Source of the DNA: Bacillus sp. SD088
GTDB taxonomy: Bacteria; Bacillota; Bacilli; Bacillales; Bacillaceae_C
DNA: 50,566 bases
Assembly: GCF_017355205.1 (NCBI RefSeq)
Contig: NZ_JADIJK010000034.1
Coordinates: forward strand, 1-50,566
Direction of reading: 5' to 3'
Made by a program: the position numbers and the translations under genes. Below are positions 40,950 through 50,261 of the stretch, piece after piece. How positions within the stretch are numbered: the stretch's first letter is position 1; each line of letters opens with the position of its first letter. A model generated the notes under the pieces. That model was not told where the DNA came from and did not search any database. It was given only the letters and a program-made list of their open reading frames with translations.

Positions 40950-42380
40950 TTATCGGTGAGTGTATACAAACCATGTAATGCTTGCTGTTAATAATGCTGA
41001 CGAAATCAAAGCTGTAAGAACACTATATGTTTGCCAAATAAGTATTGTTGACCAATCAAAAGTACAGCACAGTATACCCAGGGTAATCGTAGCGATCAGG
41101 AAAATAGCTGTTACGATTATTCTCTTTTTTGTCATTGGCTGCAGCTCATTCGTTTTCCTTCTGCGTAATCCTAAGAGAAATAGCAAAACGGCCAATAGGC
41201 AAAGAATAATTGTGGTAGACGACAAAATGATGTCCAAAAGCTGTGTACCGCTTATTTCATATGACTGAGTTAGATTGCCGTCTAATATATCTTTAACTTT
41301 TAGTACCAGGTTTATATTGGTATTTGTGCCGTTGCTCAGCAAGCTGACGGCTGTTCGTTCATTTGGCAGTATGGCTACTTGGGTTCTGAAATTTGGATTG
41401 CCCCCAGTGTGTTCTATAATCGTTTGGTCGGCGTTTACGGACCAGCCTGCCGCATAATACATATCGTTGACAGCCGAAACAGACATATCACCTTGATGTG
41501 ATTTTTCGATAACCGTGTGAAATATTTCGGGTATGTCCTGCAAGATACCCATCTGTATGCCCATCCAGCGCGCCATATCTTTTGTATTAGAAATGATGTA
41601 GCCTGCGGGTTTATTCCCAGCATAATCCGGAGCTTTAAATGGAGTTGTCATAAAAAAGGAAGAACGGTAGCCCTGTGCCAACTGTCCAGTGGCTTGAGCA
41701 TCTTCTTTATAAACATACGTCTGGTGAAGACCTAACGGCTGAAATACCTGTTCCTTCATAAAGTCTTCATAGCTTTGTCGCGACACAGTCTCAATAACCA
41801 AACCCAATACGTCATAATTAACGGTTCCATAGTTATATTGCTCACCGGGAGGGAACGCCAATTCAGCATCCACGAGCATTTCCACAGTCTTTTGCAACAT
41901 ATCCGGTGTATTGCCTTGTGGAATATTGTATATTGTATGCCTAATATTTGTTAGACCACTGGTATGGTGAAGAAAGTTATTTAGTGTAAGGCTTTGCATA
42001 TCAACAGGTTTCCCTTGATACTTTAACGTAAACCAAGGTAAATATTTTTGGACAGGGTCAGTCATTGAGAGCAGCCCTTGCTCTTCCAATAGCAAAATCG
42101 CCATACCGGTAAAAGCTTTACTCACCGAGGCTAACTCATAGAGTGTATTTTCACTTGCAGACAACCCCTTTTCACGGTCTGCATACCCAGAAGAAAAGTA
42201 GGACACTTTATCATCAGCAAGTATTGAGATTGACATTCCCGGCACACCTGATATACGACAGGCATCATCTAGCAACGCTTGTATTGCCGCAGATTGCGAA
42301 TCTGACAACGCATAACTTTGTTTTGCGAATCCTGAGAATAATATACATATTGTTAATACAAAAACAATAATCTTCTTCAT
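40950..42380 (-). CDS. Membrane-anchored serine hydrolase (beta-lactamase/class C PBP fold)
   Basis: A 476-residue protein. A signal peptide (residues 1-24) is followed by the class C fold: SVSK (Ser85-Lys88) catalytic motif, a YNYGTVNYDVLG segment in place of the usual YSN, and EHTGGNP as the third motif. The C-terminus has about three membrane helices (near 383-405, 418-440, 447-470). Such proteins act as D-amino acid peptidases, esterases or immunity proteins rather than resistance enzymes. AAAGGAGAG precedes ATG. It stands alone; nothing links it to the sugar locus. The altered YxN motif makes substrate prediction unsafe. Confidence 0.85.
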   Translation of the reverse strand: MKKIIVFVLTICILFSGFAKQSYALSDSQSAAIQALLDDACRISGVPGMSISILADDKVSYFSSGYADREKGLSASENTLYELASVSKAFTGMAILLLEEQGLLSMTDPVQKYLPWFTLKYQGKPVDMQSLTLNNFLHHTSGLTNIRHTIYNIPQGNTPDMLQKTVEMLVDAELAFPPGEQYNYGTVNYDVLGLVIETVSRQSYEDFMKEQVFQPLGLHQTYVYKEDAQATGQLAQGYRSSFFMTTPFKAPDYAGNKPAGYIISNTKDMARWMGIQMGILQDIPEIFHTVIEKSHQGDMSVSAVNDMYYAAGWSVNADQTIIEHTGGNPNFRTQVAILPNERTAVSLLSNGTNTNINLVLKVKDILDGNLTQSYEISGTQLLDIILSSTTIILCLLAVLLFLLGLRRRKTNELQPMTKKRIIVTAIFLIATITLGILCCTFDWSTILIWQTYSVLTALISSALLTASITWFVYTHR

Positions 42381-42512
42381 AAACTCTCCTTTTTTGAAAA
42401 ATTATAAGAGAATAATTTAAAAAAATAACAATCTTTGCGAAAAGAGCCTTTGCCTAAAAACCTGGTTACTTGACTAATAGTTCCCATCATACAGACCATT
42501 CCATTTTTCCGC

Positions 42513-42546
42513 AAAAAAATTCCGATCTACCTAAGATAGATCGGAA
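42513..42546 (-). terminator. Terminator of the Gfo/Idh/MocA gene
   Basis: A perfect 10-bp stem (TTCCGATCTA/TAGATCGGAA, arms at 42520-42529 and 42537-42546) followed on the minus strand by seven T's (42513-42519). It starts about 17 bp after the stop codon. Confidence 0.9.
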
Positions 42547-42562
42547 TAATAGTAGAAATCTA

Positions 42563-43645
42563 TTAATCAAAGTATACTGCTTTTCCTGTTTTCGCTGATT
42601 CATAGATAGCTTCAAGGATTTGTGTCACCACAAAAGCTTGTTCTGGTTTTACAAGTGGCTCTGTATCATTAATAATACTTTCAATCCATTGGCGTGCTTC
42701 GATATCAGAATCGCTTTCTGCTTTTCCACCATAGAATGCAACCCCACCAACACCTAAATCTACTTTTTTCGTATACAAACGGCTAAATTCTTCTCCATTG
42801 ATACGAAGACCATCCTTCATATCTGCACCAGCAAGTGTCCCACTTAAAGAAACCTTCGCTTCATCCACATCTAATGTATTAAGGGCCCAGCTTGATTCCA
42901 AAACAATTGTTGCGCCGTTTTCCATTGTAATAAAACCAAAAGCAGAATCTTCTACCTTAAACTTTTCAGGATCCCAAGATCCAAATGCATTTGCAGCGTT
43001 TTCCATATGTCCAAGTTTATGGTAAGTTGTTCCTAATACCGCCTTTGGTTTATAATTATCCATCGTCCACAATGTAAGATCCAATGCGTGAGTACCAATA
43101 TCAATTAACGGACCTCCGCCTTGCTTTTCTTCATCAAGGAAAACACCCCAAGTTGGAACAGCACGACGACGGATTGCATGGGCCTTCGCATAATAAACCT
43201 CACCCAAATCTCCACGAGCACTAACATTATGTAAATGAAGGCTGTCAGGTCTGAAACGATTATTATAGCCAATTGTTAACTTTTTACCTGTACGTTTAGC
43301 AGCTTCAACCATTTGCTTTGCTTCTTCCGATGTTTTAGCCATTGGCTTTTCACACATTACATGTTTGTTAGATTCCAATGCAGCGATCGAAATTTCGGCA
43401 TGCGAGCTATTTGGTGTACATACATGTACAACATCAATAGACGAATCCGCTAACAATTCTTTATAGTCTTCATAAACCTTTGCACCTTCGACTCCAAATT
43501 TAGCAGCCGCTTGTTCCGCTTTTTCCACAATAATATCGCAGAAAGCAACTAATTCTACCTGCTCTACTTTAGATAGGCTAGGCATGTGCTTACCGTTCGC
43601 AATGCCACCACAACCAACAATTGCTACCTTCAATTTCTCTGACAT
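42563..43645 (-). CDS. Gfo/Idh/MocA-family NAD(P)-dependent oxidoreductase
   Basis: A 360-residue dehydrogenase. N-terminal Rossmann fold with VAIVGCGGIANGKHMPSL, the family motif EKPMAKTSEEA and the C-terminal alpha/beta domain with GGGPLIDIGTHALDL (catalytic Asp/His region). Substrates of this family are sugars, inositols and related polyols; the specific one cannot be told. ATG 43645 has AAGGGG about nine bases upstream and is preferred over ATG 43654. The gene is alone between repeats and a terminator. TTTAAACGTTT lies upstream at about 43681-43690 and could be a LacI-type operator. Confidence 0.92.
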   Translation of the reverse strand: MSEKLKVAIVGCGGIANGKHMPSLSKVEQVELVAFCDIIVEKAEQAAAKFGVEGAKVYEDYKELLADSSIDVVHVCTPNSSHAEISIAALESNKHVMCEKPMAKTSEEAKQMVEAAKRTGKKLTIGYNNRFRPDSLHLHNVSARGDLGEVYYAKAHAIRRRAVPTWGVFLDEEKQGGGPLIDIGTHALDLTLWTMDNYKPKAVLGTTYHKLGHMENAANAFGSWDPEKFKVEDSAFGFITMENGATIVLESSWALNTLDVDEAKVSLSGTLAGADMKDGLRINGEEFSRLYTKKVDLGVGGVAFYGGKAESDSDIEARQWIESIINDTEPLVKPEQAFVVTQILEAIYESAKTGKAVYFD

Positions 43646-43759
43646 CCATCTCATCCCCTTATTTTAAACTTCGTCTATAATTTAAACGTTTCTACCAAAA
43701 TAGTCAAGGAGATTTTCACTGTGCACCGGAACTCCCCGAATTTTATCGACTGAAATTAA

Positions 43760-43798
43760 AACAATCAATCTATAACAATGCGTTACAGATTGGTTGTT
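43760..43798 (-). terminator. Terminator at the end of the RAYT gene
   Basis: AACAATCAATCT and AGATTGGTTGTT pair over 12 positions with one mismatch, with an inner TAAC/GTTA. On the minus strand T-rich sequence follows. It overlaps the last codons of the transposase gene. Confidence 0.7.
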
Positions 43799-44369
43799 TG
43801 TTCGTCATTCATTCTTTCCAAAGTAATAGACAAGCCTTGATTATATTGGTGTTGCTTTTCTGCTAGAGTTCCTTCGAAGAGATCTAATAATGCATATATA
43901 TTTATATAGGAAGGGAGATTATTTTTTATTTCTTGGTGATAAAACCGGTAACTACTCCAGGCGTAATCCTCTGGTTTTTTTACCATTCCCGCCTTCACTG
44001 GGTTTAAATGGATGTATTTGCTCACTTGAAGCATCCCTGCTCGATCTTCTATAAGGGAACTAAAAAATCGATTTTCAAACACATGACCCGTCAAACGATA
44101 GCGAGTATTATAATAATTGGCATATCGCTTATTTAATAATGCCATTACTTTTGAAATGGAGGCCTGCTGACTTCTTAGCTGAAGGTGAAAGTGATTAGAC
44201 ATGATACAAAAAGATGCAAATTCAAGAGGGATTTTTTCATGAATTTTCTGTAATATATGGAAAAAGGCTCGGTAATCCAAATGATTTAAAAATAACGGCT
44301 CTTTTCGATTGCCTCTGCTTGTAATGTGATAAAAACATTCTGGTATCCAAATTCTTTTTTTCTACTCAT
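43783..44369 (-). pseudogene. REP-associated tyrosine transposase (RAYT), frameshifted near start
   Basis: The main frame (from TTG 44280) encodes MDYRAFFHILQKIHEK, the HFHLQLRS HuH-type motif and KYIHLNPVKAGMVKKPEDYAWSSYRFY, the signature of RAYT/IS200-related transposases. In-frame upstream codons read RKKRIWIPECFYHITSRGNRKEPLFLNHL, the missing family N-terminus. A normal ATG (44369, with GGGAGG before it) lies in another frame. The shift coincides with a run of seven A's (44355-44361); eight would restore the reading frame. So the gene is inactivated by one base, or read by slippage. Confidence 0.8.
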
Positions 44370-44451
44370 TTTTCCTCCCTCTATCAATCTTTTATCCAAA
44401 GGTATTATGTCAGATGTTGTTTTGAACGCCTATATGCACAATCCCTTGTGG

Positions 44452-45951
44452 CTAATATAAGGAACCATTTCGAAGAGAAATGGCCTCTTTAATAGCCTCA
44501 TCTGTAATAACAGCTTGATTTTGCAAATCAGAAATGGTCCTTGCTAGTCGGATAATTTTTAGTTTAACTCGATTACTCCAATGGTGTTTTAATGATAAGG
44601 TAACAAGCCATTGCTCTTGATTTTTTGTAAGGGGACTTGTTGCTAATAACTCTTCTATTGCCACTTTTCCGTTCGTTTGTTCGGTTTTGTAGCGGATGTA
44701 CTGCCGCTTTCTAGCAATTTCAACGCGGCTCCGAATCATTCTCGAGTCTTCACTCTCTTGAACCATCGTTTCTTGATTGGATGAATGCAAATGAAGGAAA
44801 ATATCTATTCTGTCGTTAACAGGGCCAGATATTTTATTACGGTAGTTTTTTATTTGTTGAGGAGAACAGATACAATAATGATGCTTAGATCCATGATAAC
44901 CACATGGACATGGATTTGTTGCACCTATTAAAATAAAAGATGATGGATAGCTGACTTTTGATTGCACTCGACTGATTGACACGATTCCACTTTCCAATGG
45001 CTGTCTAAGCATTTCTAGGGATTTCTTTGGAAATTCAGCCATTTCATCTAAAAAGAGAACCCCTTTATGTGAAAGTGATATTTCTCCAGGCTTCGGAAAT
45101 GAGCCTCCTCCAATCAACGAAACAGAAGAACTCGAATGATGCGGAGAACGAAATGGCGGTGTAGAATGAGCAGTACGTCTTTCACCAGCCAACTGGTATA
45201 AACTCATGACTTCTAACAAGGATTTATTAGATAATGGAGGTAATATAGTAGGAAATGCTTCCGCCAGAAGGGTTTTCCCGCATCCAGGAGATCCAATTAG
45301 CAAAACATTATGTTCACCAGAGGCCGCTATCTCCAATGCTCTTTTCGCTTTTTCATGTCCAATGATATAAGAAAAACTTTTATGCGGAGTAAGATGAGTA
45401 GGATGGTATTTATTATGTTGTTGTAGAATTTCATTTTTTATTTTTTTGCCCTGAAAATAATCAATAGCCGTATAAATATCTTTGAAGAAAATTAATTCGA
45501 TACCTTCTATTATTTCAAGAGGAATATTGGGGTCATAAGGGAGGTATACTTTTTTGTAGTTTAACGATTTTGCAGCTAAGATTGTTGATAAAAGATCTTC
45601 CGTGCTAAGTAAAGTACCATCAAGGGACATTGCTCCTAGAAATGCTACACCTTCCTCCATTTCATTATTTAATATTTTTAATTCCTTTAAGATTCCAATA
45701 GCGATAGCAAAATCCAGTAACGGGCCATTTTTCTTATGCTCTGCAGGAGATAAGTTGACAATGACCTTTCGTGTCGTAATTGTGCTTTCCACGCTCCTTA
45801 GAACAGTTAAAATTCGCTCCCGAGACTCTTTAATCGACTTATCTGGTAATCCAACTATTACCATGGAAGGAGATCCGCTAAAAACCTGAACCTCAACTTG
45901 GATTTTATATCCTTCTAAGCCTTTTAACCCGATACTCGAAATCTTTTCCAC
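44452..45951 (-). CDS. comM: YifB/ComM-family AAA+ ATPase (Mg-chelatase-like)
   Basis: A 499-residue AAA+ protein. The N-terminal ChlI-type domain (residues 1-150; VEVQVFSGSPSMVIVGLPDKSIKESRERI) is followed by Walker A GSPGCGKT, Walker B GVLFLDEMAEF and the NPCPCGYHGS zinc-like loop. GTG start with AAGGAAG eight bases upstream. In Gram-negatives ComM aids branch migration in natural transformation; the Firmicute homologue is less well understood. It lies next to, but is not evidently co-transcribed with, the LCP gene. Confidence 0.9.
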   Translation of the reverse strand: MEKISSIGLKGLEGYKIQVEVQVFSGSPSMVIVGLPDKSIKESRERILTVLRSVESTITTRKVIVNLSPAEHKKNGPLLDFAIAIGILKELKILNNEMEEGVAFLGAMSLDGTLLSTEDLLSTILAAKSLNYKKVYLPYDPNIPLEIIEGIELIFFKDIYTAIDYFQGKKIKNEILQQHNKYHPTHLTPHKSFSYIIGHEKAKRALEIAASGEHNVLLIGSPGCGKTLLAEAFPTILPPLSNKSLLEVMSLYQLAGERRTAHSTPPFRSPHHSSSSVSLIGGGSFPKPGEISLSHKGVLFLDEMAEFPKKSLEMLRQPLESGIVSISRVQSKVSYPSSFILIGATNPCPCGYHGSKHHYCICSPQQIKNYRNKISGPVNDRIDIFLHLHSSNQETMVQESEDSRMIRSRVEIARKRQYIRYKTEQTNGKVAIEELLATSPLTKNQEQWLVTLSLKHHWSNRVKLKIIRLARTISDLQNQAVITDEAIKEAISLRNGSLY

Positions 45952-46054
45952 CTATACACTTCCTTTCTTCATCAACGATTCACCAACAAGAGAAACGTCT
46001 GTTCTAATTACATTAGACCAAGATAAATCGACCACATTCAACAACTTTCGTTCG

Positions 46055-46080
46055 ACAAAAAACGGGGCGTGCCAGGCACC
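46055..46080. repeat. Short dispersed repeat (family E), inverted copy
   Basis: Reverse complement of the GGTGCCTGGCACGCCCCG block at 40510-40527, followed by TTTTTTGTCGAA. It sits between the ComM and LCP genes and merges with the LCP terminator hairpin. Confidence 0.65.
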
Positions 46081-46106
46081 GGGAGAGACTCCACGAAGCC
46101 TCTCCC
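46061..46106 (-). terminator. Terminator region of the LCP gene
   Basis: GGGAGAG (46081-46087) pairs with CTCTCCC (46100-46106) just past the stop codon. Directly after it the GTGCC/GGCAC mini-hairpin of repeat family E is followed by a T-run on the minus strand (plus 46057-46062). The two stems together probably end the transcript. Confidence 0.45.
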
Positions 46107-46115
46107 TCTTTTTAC

Positions 46116-47045
46116 CTAGCTCAAACCAAGATGTTCTTTTAAGTGAGTTTGGATGTTTGTACGTTCGTCATCGGCAACGATATAATACCATATGCCACCG
46201 ATCGTCGAGCCGCTTCCCTTGATTTCTAATTGTTCAATTTTATGGCGAGCACCAGCATAGTTCTTCTGAATATCAACCATGTCATCCATCGCCAAGTTTG
46301 TCTCGACATTATTACTTAACGCTTTTAAAACATCATCGTATTTCCAGAGGGCTGAGATATTTGCGCCTTTATTCATTACACCTTCAATTACTTGACGCTG
46401 ACGCATCTGTCTTCCAAAGTCTCCTCGGGCGTCTTGCTTACGCATTCTCGCGTAACTTAGCGCTGCATCCCCATCTAAATCAATTTTCCCTTTAGCAAAT
46501 GGGTGACCATCCTGCGAAAATTCTAAATCGTTATTCACAGTAATTCCGCCTACCGCATTGACGATATCTTTAAATCCATCCATATTCATTTTAATATAAT
46601 AATCAATAGGGATGTCTAGAAATTTCTCCACTGTGTTCATCGACATTTCCACACCACCAAAAGCATAAGCATGGTTAATTTTATCGGTTGTTCCATGTCC
46701 AACAATTTCAACTCGAGTGTCACGAGGAATGCTTAACATTTCCATCGAATTCGCTTCTGGATTTACAGTTATCACAACCATTGTATCTGATCGGCCTTTA
46801 TCTCCGGCTCGTTCGTCTACCCCAAGCATCAAGACAGAAAAAGGCTCCTTTTCCTGTAAAGATAATGCTGAGGGCCTTTTTACCTCAGGTGTCCGCTCAA
46901 TCGGTTTATGAACTGTGTTCACAGCTTTATTCACATTATGCCAAATGGAATATCCATACCCTACAACTCCTAATACTAATACAATAAGGACAGTGAGAAA
47001 TATCTTTAAACCTGTCCTTTTCTTTTTTTGTTTTGCTCTTTGCAT
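46116..47045 (-). CDS. LytR-CpsA-Psr (LCP) family cell-wall glycopolymer ligase
   Basis: About 309 residues from ATG 47045; the frame is open to 47093 but that ATG has no ribosome site. A basic N-terminus and one membrane helix (IFLTVLIVLVLGVVGYGYSIW) precede the LCP domain with FSVLMLGVDERAGDKGRSDTMVVITVN, the catalytic SIPRDTRVEI arginine and RMRKQDARGDFGRQMRQRQVI. LCP enzymes attach teichoic acids or other polymers to peptidoglycan (TagTUV type). Candidate promoter at 47197-47226. Confidence 0.9.
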   Translation of the reverse strand: MQRAKQKKKRTGLKIFLTVLIVLVLGVVGYGYSIWHNVNKAVNTVHKPIERTPEVKRPSALSLQEKEPFSVLMLGVDERAGDKGRSDTMVVITVNPEANSMEMLSIPRDTRVEIVGHGTTDKINHAYAFGGVEMSMNTVEKFLDIPIDYYIKMNMDGFKDIVNAVGGITVNNDLEFSQDGHPFAKGKIDLDGDAALSYARMRKQDARGDFGRQMRQRQVIEGVMNKGANISALWKYDDVLKALSNNVETNLAMDDMVDIQKNYAGARHKIEQLEIKGSGSTIGGIWYYIVADDERTNIQTHLKEHLGLS

Positions 47046-47196
47046 TTTTTTGTTTTCCTTTCCCTTATATAATTTTTCTTTTACCTTCTCCATGAGCTAC
47101 TACGAATAATGCATAAAGTTGTCTATAATAATAGACGTTTATTGTCACAAAAAGTTACATTTCTACCTTTTTTTAAACATTACAAGCACAATCTTA

Positions 47197-47226
47197 ATTA
47201 TACGAAACTTTTCAAGGCGAATTCAA
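47197..47226 (-). promoter_or_regulatory. Candidate promoter of the LCP gene
   Basis: On the minus strand TTGAAT (47221-47226) and TATAAT (47197-47202) are 18 nt apart. The LCP start is about 150 nt downstream. The 350-bp region 47094-47450 holds no gene; a GTCTAT/ATAGAC inverted repeat lies at 47121-47136 and the DinB terminator at 47402-47423. Confidence 0.5.
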
Positions 47227-47401
47227 TATTAATTTTGTCTAATTTATGTCTTGACAAAATTCATCAATTGAACAACTGTTCTATCATCTCATTCAACTGT
47301 TGGCATGGTCCAGTATAGGAAAACTCTCAGGAAATGCATAGTCGTGATTCCGAGGATATAATACAACTAGCGTGGCCATTTGATGCAGCAATTCAATTCA
47401 T

Positions 47402-47423
47402 AAAAAACTCTTTTAAAAAGAGT
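47402..47423 (-). terminator. Terminator of the DinB-family gene
   Basis: ACTCTTTT and AAAAGAGT (47407-47414, 47416-47423) form the stem, and six T's follow on the minus strand (47402-47407). About 28 bp after the stop codon. Confidence 0.75.
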
Positions 47424-47450
47424 CACTACATAAAAAATGAATAAAGCTAT

Positions 47451-47912
47451 TCATTCCTTTAGTAATGTTTGCTTCATGCTTTTAATTATTCCCATGTGTA
47501 GACTTTCATGGTTCATATGAAAAATCACCATATCTCCTATAGTTCTCATCCCTAAAAAAGATTCTTTAAGTAGTTTATCAAGGTGACCCTTGCACGCTTC
47601 TTCAATGAAAATAGGTTGCTCTTCCAACTGCTTAATAAGCATAGCCATTGATGGAGGTTGTTCTGTCCAATTCTCTGGTTTACTCCCTCTTGGAAACATC
47701 AAGTGATAAGGGATGGGCATTTGTCTCTCCTTATTAACAGCTGGAAACATCGTATTGTCCCATCCTACTAAAATATGGCCAGCATTCCAACGAATACTGT
47801 TATTATGACCAGAAGGAATTTGATCAACGACTTCCTCGGGAATTGTACGTAGAAACTCAACCGTCCAGTTACGCCACATTTTCATTTGTTCAAATAATTG
47901 TTCTTCACTCAT
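47451..47912 (-). CDS. DinB-family protein
   Basis: A 153-residue four-helix-bundle protein from ATG 47912 (AAAGGGA eight bases upstream; an extension to 47975 has no support). It carries the three-histidine metal site of the family: His in RWNAGHIL and the HMNHESLHMG pair. DinB-like proteins include thiol-S-transferases (BstA, YfiT types) for bacillithiol or mycothiol chemistry, but many have no known activity. It forms a monocistronic unit with its terminator. Which thiol or substrate it uses cannot be read from sequence. Confidence 0.85.
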   Translation of the reverse strand: MSEEQLFEQMKMWRNWTVEFLRTIPEEVVDQIPSGHNNSIRWNAGHILVGWDNTMFPAVNKERQMPIPYHLMFPRGSKPENWTEQPPSMAMLIKQLEEQPIFIEEACKGHLDKLLKESFLGMRTIGDMVIFHMNHESLHMGIIKSMKQTLLKE

Positions 47913-48060
47913 CAATCTCATCCCTTTTATATTAGTTACGTATAGCGAACTTGATCTACATATAACTACCACCATTTTATTATACTTTAATTTTCAATCG
48001 TTAAACTATATATTTATCAGTTTATTTCTATACTTGCGTCATTTCAGTTCAATATAAGAA

Positions 48061-48082
48061 AGATCTGGGGTTTCCCAGATCT
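48061..48082 (-). terminator. Terminator-like hairpin after the orphan LplA-type gene
   Basis: AGATCTGGG (48061-48069) pairs perfectly with CCCAGATCT (48074-48082) around a GTTT loop. It lies about 77 bp past the stop; on the minus strand it is followed by TTCTT. Confidence 0.65.
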
Positions 48083-48158
48083 CTCGCTTTACCGGCTTTT
48101 TTTATTTGCTTTCTAAGTCAGTAATTCCACATTTCCCATTAATTCGATTAAACAATGA

Positions 48159-49766
48159 TTAATTGGCTTCGTAACGCTCAAAGGCTTGTTTTTGAATTTC
48201 CATGTATTCCTCCAAGCCCATTTTTTCAATGTTTTTCACGAAGCTATCCCATTTATCAAAGGATTCTTCCCCAACAACAAATTTATCTTGCATTTCATCT
48301 ACGTATTTTTCAATATCTGCAGAGAGAGAAGATAATTTTTTTGCCTCATCCTCTGTGTAAGTGAATTGCGGCCATACTTCATCCAGTAAATAAGGTTCAA
48401 CTTTTTGGGCAGCTTCAATAGCTTGATCAGATCCTTCTGAGCCATCAAAGTAATCTTGCATCAAAATACCAGGTGCGCCAATCCCAACCCAGGCAAGATA
48501 CTTAACAATTTCTTGTTCCTTCGTTAATCCTTCGCTACTATTTGTAATCTTTTCCGCATACTTAAATTTACCATCATCTGTTTGTTCATAGGTCTCACCT
48601 TCAACGCCCATATAAAATAATCTTGACCCTTCATCACTATAGAAGTAATCAATCCATCTCATGGTCGCTGCAGGATCGGAATTTTCACTCGTTAAAATAA
48701 ATTTTCCAATATGTCCTACTGGGTGCGCCACATTGGACCATTTATGTTCCCCCTTCGGTCCTTCAAGCGGTAATCCACCGACATACTTTTCTCCTACATC
48801 TTTACCAAAGAGTTCTTCAGGTGCATAGAAAATCATACTCGCATATTTGTCTTCTGCTCCGTTATTTAAAAATTGAGCCCAGTCAATCGTATAGATATTA
48901 GGTTCAATTAGTTTTTCGGAATGCAGTTTATTCATATATTGCAATAATTCTTTATAACCATCTGTTACAGGATAAAAACGGATATCTCCTGTTTCTGGAT
49001 CCTTATCAATATAGCTACGTCCAGTTGTTCCAACTCCGAAAGCTCCCCGTAAATAATTCACCATTAAAGTTCCGTTATAAGAACCATATGGGGTGATATC
49101 TGGATCTTCTGCTTTCACTTTCTTTAAGTATTGATAAAATTCCTCTGTGGATTCCGGCACTTCCATTCCATATTTATCTAATAGCTCAGAGTTATACCAC
49201 ATAAGTGGGTGAGTTCTTACAGAAGTGAAATCTGGGTCATGAATAACAGGTAATGAATATATTTTCCCATCCGGAAATGTGATCGCTTTACGAATATCAG
49301 GATTTTCTTCCATTAGCTTTGTCAAATTAGGGGCATACTTTTCAATCAAATCATTTAACTCAAGAAAGGAGCCTTGTTGCCCATATTTAAAAATATCTAG
49401 AGTAGGCATATTTGCTGCATAGAAAGCATCCGGTAAGGAGCCACTGGCCAGTGCTAGGTTTCGTTTTTCCTCGAGAGCCTCTGCGTCATTCTGTTCCCAC
49501 TCAACATGAATATTTGTCATATCTTCATACGTATTCCAAATAAGAATATCATTCCAATTCTTTTGTGTATTGTTTGCCATTCCAGCAAACATCTTAAGCG
49601 TAATCGGTTCGTTGACGATTGGCATGCCTGTTTCGTTGAAATTTTCCGATGCCTCTTTTTTTCCCTCATCCGTTGTGCCAGCTTTTTCTCCTGAATCTTT
49701 ACTACATGCAACGAGGAACAGCAATAATAACACCATAAACACATATGCTATTTTTTTCATTTTCAA
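48159..49766 (-). CDS. Orphan LplA/YtcQ-type sugar-binding lipoprotein
   Basis: A 535-residue binding protein, longer than family 1 proteins, of the LplA type associated with DUF-type and LplBC permeases. Lipobox LFLVAC. Typical parts are VEWEQNDAEALEEKRNLALASGSLPDAFYAA and AATMRWIDYFYSDEGSRLFYMGVEGETYE. The TTG at 49766 has AGGGGG eight bases upstream; the in-frame ATG at 49760 is the alternative. It has no permease genes nearby in this window. Two cre-like sites upstream suggest control by CcpA. Substrate unknown. Confidence 0.88.
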   Translation of the reverse strand: MKMKKIAYVFMVLLLLFLVACSKDSGEKAGTTDEGKKEASENFNETGMPIVNEPITLKMFAGMANNTQKNWNDILIWNTYEDMTNIHVEWEQNDAEALEEKRNLALASGSLPDAFYAANMPTLDIFKYGQQGSFLELNDLIEKYAPNLTKLMEENPDIRKAITFPDGKIYSLPVIHDPDFTSVRTHPLMWYNSELLDKYGMEVPESTEEFYQYLKKVKAEDPDITPYGSYNGTLMVNYLRGAFGVGTTGRSYIDKDPETGDIRFYPVTDGYKELLQYMNKLHSEKLIEPNIYTIDWAQFLNNGAEDKYASMIFYAPEELFGKDVGEKYVGGLPLEGPKGEHKWSNVAHPVGHIGKFILTSENSDPAATMRWIDYFYSDEGSRLFYMGVEGETYEQTDDGKFKYAEKITNSSEGLTKEQEIVKYLAWVGIGAPGILMQDYFDGSEGSDQAIEAAQKVEPYLLDEVWPQFTYTEDEAKKLSSLSADIEKYVDEMQDKFVVGEESFDKWDSFVKNIEKMGLEEYMEIQKQAFERYEAN

Positions 49767-49872
49767 AGAAAAAACCCCCTATATAGATTGTAAGTTTTAA
49801 AAAAGGGTAAAAACATTTCTATCAACGAATTTCTTGCCGATCACCCCCTTAGATAAGGATTAACCCGCTTAA

Positions 49873-49886
49873 TCGAAGCGTTTTCA
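49873..49886. promoter_or_regulatory. cre-like site, proximal
   Basis: TCGAAGCGTTTTCA matches the CcpA pattern TGWNANCGNTNWCA at 8 of 10 defined positions. It lies about 110 bp upstream of the LplA-type gene, in a stretch with no gene. Confidence 0.5.
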
Positions 49887-49959
49887 TAAAAATTTTGTTT
49901 AAAAGACTCCTTGTATAGCCTCGAGCTTAAAATATAGATTAATATTTTTTCTTAACCTT

Positions 49960-49973
49960 ATTAAGCGCTTTCA
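49960..49973. promoter_or_regulatory. cre-like site, distal
   Basis: ATTAAGCGCTTTCA matches the CcpA pattern at 8 of 10 defined positions, and reads TGAAAGCGCTTAAT on the minus strand. The TTGAAAGCGCTTAAT string is nearly the same as TTGACAGCGCTTAAT over the importer promoter at 21966. Both cre-like sites flank the region where the promoter of the LplA-type gene should lie. Confidence 0.55.
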
Positions 49974-50261
49974 AATAAAACATTAAATGAAATTAAATTT
50001 TACAGTATGATTATTTTTAATGTATTCCCCTTTCATTCAAATTACACCATCTCTATTTTTCTGTCAAGATATTTAATGAAAAAAGCAGTTTTCTAGATAA
50101 AACAATGCTATCTCCGATCCATCGGTGGCTTAGATTTTATCTTAGTACCGGCAGTCTCTCCTTAACTAGCAAAATATGTAGAATGGTTAAGGATTAAAAT
50201 ACAAAAAAGCGAAAATTGCGTTTTTTATTGTTCGCTGTGAAACACTTTTTTTGTGTACGGA

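Noticed and set aside
49790-49855. Leader peptide upstream of the LplA-type gene (AAGGGGGTGATC followed by a short frame)
   Set aside because: No start codon lies at a usable distance from the ribosome-site-like sequence.
50205-50226. Terminator-like A-rich/T-rich hairpin
   Set aside because: Only two G-C pairs and a bulge support the stem, and no gene ends nearby.
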